From Chloroflexi bacterium RBG_16_70_13 (GTDB taxonomy: Bacteria > Chloroflexota > Limnocylindria > Limnocylindrales > CSP1-4): 10,955 nt of DNA. The position numbers and the translations under genes are program-made. The stretch lies in assembly GCA_001795245.1 (NCBI GenBank), contig MGOD01000083.1:29135-40089 (forward strand), written 5' to 3'. The notes beneath the pieces are model-generated. The model ran no database searches. It saw nothing but the letters and a program-made list of their open reading frames with translations, and had not been told where the DNA came from. Below are positions 1 to 7,397 of the stretch, one piece after another; the stretch's first letter is position 1, and each line of letters begins with the position of its first letter.

Positions 1-8
1 GTCCGCCG

Positions 9-14
9 TACCAT
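9..14 (+). promoter_or_regulatory. Possible -10 box for a leaderless methyltransferase transcript
   Basis: TACCAT matches TANNNT and sits 8 bases before the ATG at 23, with no Shine-Dalgarno between them. This is the spacing expected of a leaderless mRNA. The -35 region lies outside the window, so the call rests on six bases and is weak. Confidence 0.2.
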
Positions 15-22
15 CACCCGCC

Positions 23-844
23 ATGGATGACCGATCGCTTGCCGAGACCCTGGCCGAGCACGTCGCCGCCAACCGCGAGGCCTGGGATCGATGGGCGCCC
101 GACTTCGAGCCCCGAGGCCGGCGCGCCTGGGCCGAGCCCGTCGCGTCCTGGGGGATCTGGAATGTGCCCGAATCCGAGCTGGGCCTGCTCCCCGACGATC
201 TTGCCGGCCGCGATGCGATCGAGCTGGGCTGCGGGACCGCCTACGTGTCGGCCTGGCTCGCCCGCCTGGGGGCGCGGCCCGTCGGGATCGACAACTCGCC
301 GAACCAGCTCGCGACCGCCCGGATGCTCCAGGCCGAGCACGGCCTGGAGTTCCCGCTGCTCCTCGGCAACGCCGAGGCCGTCCCCTACCCGGACGCCAGC
401 TTCGACCTCGCGATCTCGGAATACGGCGCCTGCCTGTGGGCCGACCCCTACGCCTGGATTCCGGAGGCGGCCCGGCTGCTTCGTCCAGGCGGGCGGCTCG
501 TGTTCCTGACGAACCATCCGATCTTCATGCTCGTCACCGGGGAGCTCGAGGACGACGGTCCCGCCGGCGACCGGCTCCTCCGGTCGTACTTCCACGATCG
601 TCGCTACACCTGGCCGGACGAGACGTCCGTCGAGTTCCACCTCTCACACGGCGAGTGGATCGGGCTCCTTCGGCAGAGCGGCCTCGAGATCGAGCGTCTC
701 GTCGAGATCCGGGCCCCGGAGCGACCCACCTACGGGGGCGGCGGCGGGCTGCCGGGCGAAGAGGTGCCCTTCGGGCTGGCCACTCGCGAGTGGGCCCGCC
801 ATTGGCCGACCGAGGAGGCCTGGATCGCCCGCAAGCGAGGCTGA
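23..844 (+). CDS. Class I SAM-dependent methyltransferase, substrate unknown
   Basis: This cytoplasmic enzyme of 273 residues should transfer a methyl group from S-adenosylmethionine to an unidentified acceptor. The Rossmann-type methyltransferase core is clear. Motif I is AIELGCGTAY (residues 65-74), the acidic residue ending strand 2 is D90 in VGIDNS, the motif II/III region is NAEAVPYPDASFDLAIS (116-132), and LRPGGRLVF (153-161) is the usual post-core motif. An N-terminal helix with NREAWDRWAP and a C-terminal WPTEEAWIARKRG fit the Methyltransf_11/25-like group, and the length is typical. The ATG at 23 is chosen because the protein then begins at the usual helix. No Shine-Dalgarno is visible, but TACCAT at 9-14 could be a -10 box for a leaderless transcript. 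The frame is open to the window edge, so an upstream start cannot be excluded. The gene converges on the protease gene. Its final codons and stop are repeated downstream. The family is certain; the substrate cannot be read from the sequence. Confidence 0.9.
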   Translation: MDDRSLAETLAEHVAANREAWDRWAPDFEPRGRRAWAEPVASWGIWNVPESELGLLPDDLAGRDAIELGCGTAYVSAWLARLGARPVGIDNSPNQLATARMLQAEHGLEFPLLLGNAEAVPYPDASFDLAISEYGACLWADPYAWIPEAARLLRPGGRLVFLTNHPIFMLVTGELEDDGPAGDRLLRSYFHDRRYTWPDETSVEFHLSHGEWIGLLRQSGLEIERLVEIRAPERPTYGGGGGLPGEEVPFGLATREWARHWPTEEAWIARKRG

Positions 845-887
845 GCCGGGCCCGGGTCCGGGATCGCCCGCAAGCGAGGCTGAGCCG
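822..887. repeat. 27-base direct repeat, 39-base period, duplicating the methyltransferase gene end
   Basis: Bases 822-848 are repeated exactly at 861-887, separated by a G/C-only 12-base spacer (849-860). Copy 1 encodes the last residues IARKRG and the TGA stop of the methyltransferase. The period is 39 bases, or 13 codons, so copy 2 is in frame with copy 1 and would again encode IARKRG and a stop if the first TGA were read through. This looks like a local tandem duplication or a short intergenic repeat element that has captured the gene end. Confidence 0.9.
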
Positions 888-901
888 AGCGCCCGGAAAC
901 G

Positions 902-930
902 CGAGGGCCCCGCCGGTGGCGAGGCCCTCG
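902..930. terminator. Bidirectional hairpin terminator between convergent genes
   Basis: CGAGGGCC (902-909) pairs perfectly with GGCCCTCG (923-930). An inner CGCC/GGCG stem closes a GGT loop, with one unpaired base on each side. It lies 57 bases after the methyltransferase stop and 24 bases after the protease stop, where a shared terminator is expected. A short T run (CGTTTCC) follows only on the minus strand, so termination of the protease transcript is better supported. Neither side has a long U tract. Confidence 0.7.
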
Positions 931-954
931 GGTCGCCTTCGGAGACGATAGATC

Positions 955-3900
955 TCAGCCCGGACTGCCGGGCGGCACCTCCGTGACGAGGATGGCGTTG
1001 ATGATCGGGTTGTCACCGCGCTGGGCCGAGAAGGTGATGTCGAGGACGCCGTCGGTGACCTCGACGAGGAAGGTCCGATCGAGGGCGATGCGCCGGCCGC
1101 CGGCCGCGGCGTAGACGTCGAAGTCGGACAGGACGGCCGAGCCCTCGAGAGCCACGCCGAAGACGCGTGCGCCGGCCTGCTGGAGCTGGAGCTCCGCGAA
1201 TGACAGGTCGACCTGGTAGACGCCGTTCGGGACGGTGAACCGGTAGCCGGTCATGCCGTTCCGGAGGTCCTGGTAGAGCGGGTCACGATCGGTGCCCGCG
1301 ATGTCCACCCCGGTCGACCGGCTGGAGCTCGGGCCGACGTAGCCAAAGCCGCCGCTCGAGAAGGCCTGGTCGGGGGCGAACGCGACGCCGGTCGCCGGGT
1401 CGAGGTACGACCCGCCGCCGGCGTTGATCCCCTGCTGGTAGGCCGGCACGATGAGCGTCACCGGCACCTGGACGTTGCCGAGCTCGGGGTCGTTCGTCTG
1501 GACGACGACGATCGCCCGGTAGACGCCCGGCTCCAGGCCGGTCGTGTCGACATCGATGGTGAGGTCCAACGATCCGTCGGGGGCGACCGAGCCGCTCTCC
1601 GGCGTGACCGTCAGCCACGGAACGTCGCTGAAGGTCGGCAGGCCGGACTCGATGAGGTAGGCCGTGCGGCCGGCCTGGCTGACCGTCCAAAGGTTGCCGA
1701 CAGCATCGAGCTCGAGGCCGGCGCCGTTGAAGAACGGATCCGGGTGCGGGATCGCCATCGACGCCTCGCACGTCGTCGGATCGAGGAGGTAGATCGTGTC
1801 GGACTCGCTGTTCGTGGCTTCCCACAGCATCCCGAAGGAGCCGTTCCAGGCGAGGCCGGAGATCACGGGATCGGGCGGGCTGCACTGGTTGAGGGTCTCG
1901 CCCGGCGTCGGCCACGACGGGCCGGCGACGCGGTAGACGATGCCCTCGTTCCAGCCGCCGATGTAGAACACGTCGCCGGCCGGGTCGTAGGCCAGGCCGC
2001 GCTGGCTGATGTTGTCCCACGGCGAGCCGGTGATCACCTGCTCGACCGAGCCGTCGGCCGGGTCGAGGCCGTAGATCCCGTTGTCGCCACCGACCGCGAC
2101 CTGCCAGAGCAGCCCACGTCCGGTGTCGTACGCCATGTCGCCCGCCCAGTCGCCAAAGGTCGTCTCGAACGAGGCACCGGTGGGCGTGCCGCCGGGGCTG
2201 AACTCGGTGTCGACGCAGATCCCGGCGAAGCTGCAGAGGTCACCGTTGTCGATCGGGTCGGACAGCCAGACGTTGCCGGTGTAGCCGACGCCCCACGGCA
2301 GGTCGAGCCCTTCGGCCGGCCAGCTGGCGAGGACGTCGCCGATCGCCCGGATGCCTCGCGGCAGGGTCACTGTCGGGCGATTGCCGCCCTGCGTCGAGAC
2401 GGCGTTCGGGTCGATGCCCGTCACGCCGCGCGAGCCGGCGGTGACGGTCGCGGTTGTGCCGGGCCCGCCGCCGAGGTTGACCTCGCCGACTTCGAAGGTG
2501 AGGTCGGTGTGGCCCGCGGGATTGGAGACCGTGACCGTGCCGCTGCCGGTTCGGCCCTCGGTCAGGGTGTAGGTGAATGGGCCACCTTCGACGACCCCGT
2601 GGGGGACGGTGCGGTGGAGCTCGGCGTTGACGTCGGTCCGGGTCGTGCCGGCCTCGACGATCTCGTCGCGGGTGAGGGTGACGTAGCCGGCCTTGCCGTA
2701 CTCAGTCGCCCAGGTACCGGCCGGCGCGAGCAGGCCATAGCTGCCGTCGCCGGCGGTCGTCGCGCTCGCGTCGAGGGGCGCGCCGTTCCACTCGGCGTGG
2801 GCGACGACGCTCGCGCCTGCGATCGGCTCCCCGGTGTGGGCGTCGGTCACGACGCCGGACAGGCCGCCCCACGAGTCGGGCAAGGCGACCGTCAGCGTCA
2901 CGTCGACGGTCACGGAGCGGGGCTTCGGGGCGCTCGTCTGGAAGACGACCGAGGCCCGGTACTCGCCGGGGGCGAGGTTCGGATCGCCGATCGTGAGGGT
3001 CACCTCGTCGCTCGCGCCCACGCCGATGGCACCGGTCGTCGGATCCTCCGACAGCCACGTGACGTCGGTGAAGAAGCCCTGGCCGATGCCGATGGCGAGG
3101 TTCTCCCACAGCTCCACGCCGTCGGGCACGCCGTCCCCGTCGAGGTCGGCGCTGTTCTGGGCGTCGAGGAAGCCCCTGAAGGCCGTTCGCTCCTCGTTCC
3201 CGATGACGAGCGCCGCCTGGCCCTTGTCTGGACCTGGCGTCGTGTAGCCGGCGATCGCCTCGGCGGCGTCGATCGGGTCGCCCCGCTGGCCGTAGACGAA
3301 GAACCCGACGTTGTCGAGCTCGGTCGGCTCCGGCGCCAGCTCGGGGAAGGTGAAGGCCGGATGGTCCGGCTGCCACCAGTGGACGTCGGCCGGCTGTTCG
3401 AAGAGGCTCTCCGAGAAGCCGAAGCCGAGGGTCGCGAACAGCGGATGCGAGGGATCGAATTCGACGACCCACGAATGGAAGATGAGGCGCCCGCCGTTGA
3501 CGACGTAGGCATTCAGGGCGTCGAAGACCGAGAAGTCGGGGCCCCAGTTGTCGTCGGCGAAGATGACCAGGTCCCACGTTCCCGACTCGAGGTCGTTGAC
3601 GAAGCCCTCGAAGTCGGCATCGTAGTGGGCCGTGTACGACAGGCCGAGGCGCTGGAGGGCCTGGTCGACGTACGTCTGGGGGGCCGGGTGGATCGGGTCG
3701 TCGGCGTACACGAGGATGGCCATGTCGGCCGACGGCTGGGCGGCCGTCCAGCGATAGGTGCGCGGGTGGGCGAGGGCCGTGCCGCCGCCGTTCACCGCGA
3801 CTCGGGTCGCGGGGTTGACGTCCTGGCGCCAGGCCCCGGTGCCGGCCACGGTCCCGCCGATGACGGGCGGGCTCGAGCCGCGGCTCCGCTCCTTGGCCTC

Positions 3901-6786
3901 CCAGGTCATGGCGGCCGTGCCGCTGTTGCCGAGGGTGACGACCGTGGTGACCGGATCGTCGCCGAATGCCGCCTCGATCGAGACGCTGGTCGGGTCGACG
4001 GTCGGGACCGGCGCCGCAAGGGCAGCGTCGTGGGTCACGTCGCCGCCGTCGAGGATCGTGATGGGGCTGACCTCGGCGATGTAGCCCGGGGCCGAGATCG
4101 TCAGGTCGTAGTCGCCGGGGTACAGCCGCAGGCTGTACGTCCCGTCGGCGGCTGTCGTCGTGGCGCCGAGGCCCGGCTCAGCGAAGACCGTCGCGCCGGC
4201 GATCGGCAGGCCGTCGTTGAGATCGGTGACGGTGCCGTGGACAAGGCCTGACTGCACGAGCTCGTAGCGGTAGGCCGAGTTCCGGGTCACGAGCGAGTCG
4301 CCGAACGAGAACTCCAGGGCGTCGGTGCCATCGGCGTTCTCGATGCCGATGGTTGCCCCCCGGCCGTCGCCCGGGTTCGCCGGGTTGTCGCCGTACAGGA
4401 GGTCGACGGTCTCGCCGGATTCGTGGAGCTTGATCTCGAGATCGAGGCTCGCGGCCGAGCCGCGGACGCCGATGTCGGTCAGCTCCAGGACGAACGTTCG
4501 GTCCCCGGGCGAGCCGATCGTCGCATACGACACCTGGGCGTCGCCGACCAGGTGGAGGTCCCGCCACAGGGCGTAGATCGCCGCGTTCGGCGAGCCCTCG
4601 GACGGGATCGAGACGGGGAACGGGTTGAAGAGGTCGGCGCCCAGGAAGTTGACGTAGCCGTTGTCGGAGATGAAGACCTGGTCGTACGACTCGCCGTAGA
4701 AGGTGAAGGTGAATGGCAGGTGGAGCCGGCCGACGAAGTCGTCGCCGTAGAGGGCGGTGTCGGTCGTGGCGTCGACCCAGTCGAAGGCGATCGGCCGGCA
4801 TCCATGGCCGAAGTCGTCGAGCTTGCGGCCCAGCGCGAAGTCGAGGCTGATGTCGTGGTCGACGAGCTCGACGCCCTCCTGGATCACGTTTTCGGTGCAG
4901 CCGCCGGCCGAGGCCCGGATCGTCCAGGTCCCGATCGGCAAGGTCAGGCTGTAGGCGCCCGTCGCATCGGTGATCGCCGGGGCGACCGGGGTGCCGAGGG
5001 CAACGACGCTCGCGCCCTCGATCGGCGATTCGTCCTCTGCGGCCCGGACAATGCCGCTGATGTCGAACCGCGGCAGGGCCGTGAGGGCGAAATCGCTTGT
5101 CGTGGTCTCGTCGGTGACGACCTCGACGTCGACGTTGAGGGCCAGCGCGTAGCCGAAGGCCTGGGCCGTCACGGCGTAGATGCCGGCGGCGAGGAACATC
5201 TGGTACTGGCCCGCGGCGTCGGTCACGACGCTGAAGTCGCGAAAGCCGCCGGATGCGGTGACGGTCGCTCCGGCGACGGGAGCGGCGGTGTCGACGTCGG
5301 TCACGGTGCCGGCGAGCGTGCCGCCCGTCGCGACGAGGTCGACCGCGGCCTTGGCGTCAATCCGGCCGTCGCCGTAGACGTTGTTCGGGTCGCCGTCCTC
5401 GGCCCCGCCGCACGAATCGTCGAGTCGGTCGACCGCCGTCGATCGGACGGCGTCCGTCGCGGTCACGAAGTTGTTGGGATCGCCGATGAGGGACGGCTCG
5501 GCCGACAGGATGAGGGCCAGGGTGCCGGACGTGTGGGGCGCCGCCATCGACGTTCCCGAGAACGACTCGTAGCCGCCGCCCGGGACGCTCGAGACGACGT
5601 CCAAGCCGGGCGCCGCGATGTCGGGATTGATCTTGCCGTAGACCGACGGGCCGCGGCCCGAGAACTCGGCGATGTCGTCGTTGATGTCGGTCGCGCCGGC
5701 GCTGAACGACTCGAGGAAGTCACCGGGCGAGCCACCCTCGCCGCAGAACGGGCCGGGGTTGCCGGATGCGAAGACCGGGATGATCCCGGCGGCCCGCCAG
5801 GCCTGGACCGTCTCGAGGTAGAAGGGATCGCCGGGCCCGCCGCCCCACGAGTTGTTGACGATGTCCGGTCGCTTGGAGGGATCGGGGTTGGCGCCGGCCA
5901 GGTCGGTCGGGGCGAGAATCCACTGGCCGGAAGACAGGAGGGCCTCCTCGGAGCAGCCGAAGTCTTCGCAGCCCTTGGCCGCGATCCAGCGGGCGCCGGG
6001 CGCGACGCCGATATCGGGCACGAACGGGCCGGGGCCGTCGCCGCCGACCATCGTGCCCATGGTGTGCGTCCCGTGGCCGGCGTTGTCGCACGGCTCGCCG
6101 CCGCAGATGCCGGTCGGGTCCCACCAGTTGTAGTCGTGGTCGAAGCTGCCAGCCCCGTCGCTGCCGCGGTACTGGTTGATGAGGGCCGGATGCATGAAGT
6201 CGACGCCGGTGTCGACGTTGGCCACCACGACGCCCTGGCCCAGGACGCCGGCGTCCCAGGCCTCGGGCGCGCGGATCTTGGCGACGCCCCATTCGGGGTC
6301 GCCCGAGGCGGCGAGGATCGCCGCCTTCATCTCGACCGGCTCGACGAGCGGGTAGGTCTTGAGGGCCCGGATCCGGGCGACACCCTCGAGCTTCGCGAAT
6401 CGGGCCGCGAGATCGGCGTCGCCCTCGACCACGAAGACGTTGATGAGCCAGTAGCTCGTGGCCTTGGCGTGGGCCTTGGCCGCGAGGGCCCGGGCCGCAC
6501 CCTGGGACCGGCTGGCCGTCCCGGTCAAGGCGTCGAGGACGAACTTGCCGCGTGCCTCGTGGTCCGTGATCTTCGAGGCGCCGGCGAGGTTGGCCTTTGC
6601 GCCGAACTCGACGACGAAGCGATCGACGCTGCCGTCGCGGAGCGCCGCGAGGAGCTCCTGGTCGATCGGGGCGGAGGCCGGGCCCCGGGCCGGGGCCTGA
6701 GTGGCGGCGGTCGCGGCGAGCGCGGCTCCCGCCTGCCCGATCACGAGGACGAACGCGGTTACGACCGCGATTAGGCGTCGAGACAT
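955..6786 (-). CDS. Secreted multidomain subtilase (S8, Bacillopeptidase F-like) with malectin C-terminus
   Basis: This is a 1943-residue secreted serine endopeptidase. Residues 1-25 form a Sec signal peptide (cleavage probably near AALA-AT). Residues 43-150 resemble the Bacillopeptidase F propeptide. The S8 domain spans about 165-487, with catalytic D192 (VDTGVDFMHP), H238 (GHGTHTMG) and S413 (GTSMAAPH) and oxyanion N343 (ASGN), so it should be active. The tail runs as follows: carboxypeptidase-regulatory-like repeats at 490-570 and 575-653; a nidogen-like beta-sandwich at 660-845; a third repeat at 848-925; a BACON-like half at 927-965; a GATase/DUF4350-like domain at about 1020-1236 ending in an EF-hand-like DxDxDG loop (D1214, D1216, D1218, D1222, E1225); a second BACON-like half at 1238-1302; a fourth repeat at 1308-1391; a BACON-like half at about 1396-1440; a beta-propeller-like region at about 1480-1715; its matching half at 1717-1781; and malectin at 1785-1936. 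There is no LPXTG motif, C-terminal membrane helix or other sorting signal, so release or non-covalent surface attachment is likely. The twelve cysteines fall in within-domain pairs. Protease and malectin calls are firm; the tail domains are read from motifs. Confidence 0.95.
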   Translation of the reverse strand: MSRRLIAVVTAFVLVIGQAGAALAATAATQAPARGPASAPIDQELLAALRDGSVDRFVVEFGAKANLAGASKITDHEARGKFVLDALTGTASRSQGAARALAAKAHAKATSYWLINVFVVEGDADLAARFAKLEGVARIRALKTYPLVEPVEMKAAILAASGDPEWGVAKIRAPEAWDAGVLGQGVVVANVDTGVDFMHPALINQYRGSDGAGSFDHDYNWWDPTGICGGEPCDNAGHGTHTMGTMVGGDGPGPFVPDIGVAPGARWIAAKGCEDFGCSEEALLSSGQWILAPTDLAGANPDPSKRPDIVNNSWGGGPGDPFYLETVQAWRAAGIIPVFASGNPGPFCGEGGSPGDFLESFSAGATDINDDIAEFSGRGPSVYGKINPDIAAPGLDVVSSVPGGGYESFSGTSMAAPHTSGTLALILSAEPSLIGDPNNFVTATDAVRSTAVDRLDDSCGGAEDGDPNNVYGDGRIDAKAAVDLVATGGTLAGTVTDVDTAAPVAGATVTASGGFRDFSVVTDAAGQYQMFLAAGIYAVTAQAFGYALALNVDVEVVTDETTTSDFALTALPRFDISGIVRAAEDESPIEGASVVALGTPVAPAITDATGAYSLTLPIGTWTIRASAGGCTENVIQEGVELVDHDISLDFALGRKLDDFGHGCRPIAFDWVDATTDTALYGDDFVGRLHLPFTFTFYGESYDQVFISDNGYVNFLGADLFNPFPVSIPSEGSPNAAIYALWRDLHLVGDAQVSYATIGSPGDRTFVLELTDIGVRGSAASLDLEIKLHESGETVDLLYGDNPANPGDGRGATIGIENADGTDALEFSFGDSLVTRNSAYRYELVQSGLVHGTVTDLNDGLPIAGATVFAEPGLGATTTAADGTYSLRLYPGDYDLTISAPGYIAEVSPITILDGGDVTHDAALAAPVPTVDPTSVSIEAAFGDDPVTTVVTLGNSGTAAMTWEAKERSRGSSPPVIGGTVAGTGAWRQDVNPATRVAVNGGGTALAHPRTYRWTAAQPSADMAILVYADDPIHPAPQTYVDQALQRLGLSYTAHYDADFEGFVNDLESGTWDLVIFADDNWGPDFSVFDALNAYVVNGGRLIFHSWVVEFDPSHPLFATLGFGFSESLFEQPADVHWWQPDHPAFTFPELAPEPTELDNVGFFVYGQRGDPIDAAEAIAGYTTPGPDKGQAALVIGNEERTAFRGFLDAQNSADLDGDGVPDGVELWENLAIGIGQGFFTDVTWLSEDPTTGAIGVGASDEVTLTIGDPNLAPGEYRASVVFQTSAPKPRSVTVDVTLTVALPDSWGGLSGVVTDAHTGEPIAGASVVAHAEWNGAPLDASATTAGDGSYGLLAPAGTWATEYGKAGYVTLTRDEIVEAGTTRTDVNAELHRTVPHGVVEGGPFTYTLTEGRTGSGTVTVSNPAGHTDLTFEVGEVNLGGGPGTTATVTAGSRGVTGIDPNAVSTQGGNRPTVTLPRGIRAIGDVLASWPAEGLDLPWGVGYTGNVWLSDPIDNGDLCSFAGICVDTEFSPGGTPTGASFETTFGDWAGDMAYDTGRGLLWQVAVGGDNGIYGLDPADGSVEQVITGSPWDNISQRGLAYDPAGDVFYIGGWNEGIVYRVAGPSWPTPGETLNQCSPPDPVISGLAWNGSFGMLWEATNSESDTIYLLDPTTCEASMAIPHPDPFFNGAGLELDAVGNLWTVSQAGRTAYLIESGLPTFSDVPWLTVTPESGSVAPDGSLDLTIDVDTTGLEPGVYRAIVVVQTNDPELGNVQVPVTLIVPAYQQGINAGGGSYLDPATGVAFAPDQAFSSGGFGYVGPSSSRSTGVDIAGTDRDPLYQDLRNGMTGYRFTVPNGVYQVDLSFAELQLQQAGARVFGVALEGSAVLSDFDVYAAAGGRRIALDRTFLVEVTDGVLDITFSAQRGDNPIINAILVTEVPPGSPG

Positions 6787-6794
6787 CGCCAGAA

Positions 6795-6802
6795 CCCTCC
6801 CT
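6795..6802 (-). promoter_or_regulatory. Strong ribosome binding site of the protease gene
   Basis: On the minus strand AGGGAGGG precedes the ATG at 6786 by 8 bases. It fixes this start, which also gives an intact signal peptide. Confidence 0.8.
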
Positions 6803-6887
6803 GACGGACGTGGCCGGACTCGCCGGCCGAAGCCCCATTGCAGCGATGCGGAGACGCGGCCCTCAGTCGAGGGCGGCAGGCTCCCGC

Positions 6888-6893
6888 ATCCTA
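6888..6893 (-). promoter_or_regulatory. Possible -10 box of the protease gene
   Basis: TAGGAT on the minus strand, in the context GCTAGGAT, lies about 100 bases before the protease ATG. It resembles a housekeeping -10 box, but the position 17 bases upstream reads CTTCCC, a poor -35. The similar GCTAGCAT before the neighbouring minus-strand gene is mild support. A 6-bp hairpin, GCCCTC-AGTC-GAGGGC (6859-6874), would lie in the resulting leader. Confidence 0.25.
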
Positions 6894-6920
6894 GCGCGGG
6901 CGACGCCGCAGGGAAGGGAC

Positions 6921-6929
6921 TTATCCACA
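6921..6929 (+). promoter_or_regulatory. Perfect DnaA-box 9-mer
   Basis: TTATCCACA is an exact match to the consensus DnaA binding site. It is AT-rich in a very GC-rich setting and lies in the 217-base gap between two minus-strand genes, about 28 bases upstream of the putative -10 box of the protease gene. Only one copy is seen, with no AT-rich unwinding region and no dnaA or dnaN gene nearby, so this is not an origin. It could be a regulatory or titration site, or chance. Confidence 0.5.
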
Positions 6930-7003
6930 GTGTTGCACCGGCCGCGGCGCCCCCAGGTCGTCAGCGCAAGGCTGAACCGAGACCGGAGCGTGAACGCCTC
7001 TGC

Positions 7004-7324
7004 CTATTCGCCGATGACGCTCCAGATGAAGCCCATCATCACGAAGAAGCCGGTGAACATCGCCAGGAGGCCCAGGCCGCCGTAGGGCGAGTTGGCCCCC
7101 TCGTGCGGGACGAGCTGGAGGCCGATCCCGAAGACCACGGCCCAGGCCACGAAGAGGAGCCCGAACAGCCATTTCCCATTTGGGCCGGTGATCCGGCGGG
7201 TCCAGGAGGCCCGCCCGTCGGCCGAGAACGCCGCCCGGGCGATGACGTAGATCATCAGGACCGTGACGCCGACGGACGCGCCGAATTCGATCGGGTGGGT
7301 GAAGGCGAGGGTGAAGAGCTGCAC
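7004..7324 (-). CDS. Small three-helix integral membrane protein, function unknown
   Basis: I do not recognise this 106-residue protein. Three hydrophobic segments are visible at about 12-33, 51-71 and 82-104, so it is almost certainly an integral membrane protein. A basic loop (RASWTRRITGPNGKW, about 38-52) joins helices 1 and 2, and a PHEGANSPYGG loop joins helices 2 and 3. The basic loop suggests helices 1 and 2 are joined on the cytoplasmic side. There is no signal peptide or catalytic motif. The frame extends to an ATG at 7369, but I prefer the GTG at 7324. It has GAGG six bases upstream (7331-7334) and lies downstream of a TAGCAT -10-like box, and the residues added by the longer start look like non-coding sequence. 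The protein starts divergently from the MMPL transporter and lies 217 bases upstream of the protease on the same strand, with no strong terminator between. A shared function with either neighbour is possible but unsupported. Confidence 0.75.
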   Translation of the reverse strand: MQLFTLAFTHPIEFGASVGVTVLMIYVIARAAFSADGRASWTRRITGPNGKWLFGLLFVAWAVVFGIGLQLVPHEGANSPYGGLGLLAMFTGFFVMMGFIWSVIGE

Positions 7325-7359
7325 GTCGGCCCTCGAGGAGGCTGGCGAACGACGCCGGA

Positions 7360-7365
7360 ATGCTA
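7360..7365 (-). promoter_or_regulatory. Possible extended -10 promoter of the small membrane protein gene
   Basis: On the minus strand TGCTAGCAT has the TGnTANNNT layout of an extended -10 box, and would start transcription about 30 bases before the GTG at 7324. No -35 box is visible. The core TGCTAGCA (7361-7368) is a perfect palindrome, so it could instead bind a dimeric regulator. Confidence 0.3.
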
Positions 7366-7382
7366 GCACGCAGGGCCGGGGC

Positions 7383-7388
7383 TACGAT
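7383..7388 (+). promoter_or_regulatory. Possible -10 box of the transporter-lipoprotein operon
   Basis: TACGAT fits TANNNT and ends 9 bases before an ATG at 7398, or 71 bases before the GTG of the transporter gene. There is no -35 box. The arrangement resembles TACCAT plus 8 bases plus ATG at the methyltransferase gene. Confidence 0.2.
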
Positions 7389-7397
7389 GCCTCCGCG

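Noticed and set aside
14..640. A 208-residue minus-strand open frame opposite the methyltransferase.
   Set aside because: It is a shadow of a well-conserved methyltransferase core and has no recognisable motif.
1744..6774. Two very long plus-strand open frames (1744-4251 and 4423-6774) opposite the protease gene.
   Set aside because: They are antisense shadows caused by G/C third positions. Their translations are Arg/Gly/Asp/Val-rich with no domain, while the minus strand encodes a coherent protease with signal peptide and catalytic triad.
6961..6975. Small hairpin TCAGC-GCAAG-GCTGA downstream of the small membrane protein gene, as a terminator.
   Set aside because: The stem is only 5 bp with no T run, too weak to call. 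Readthrough into the protease gene cannot be excluded.
6787..7003. Replication origin suggested by the DnaA box.
   Set aside because: There is one box only, no AT-rich unwinding element, and no dnaA, dnaN, gyrase or rpmH genes nearby.
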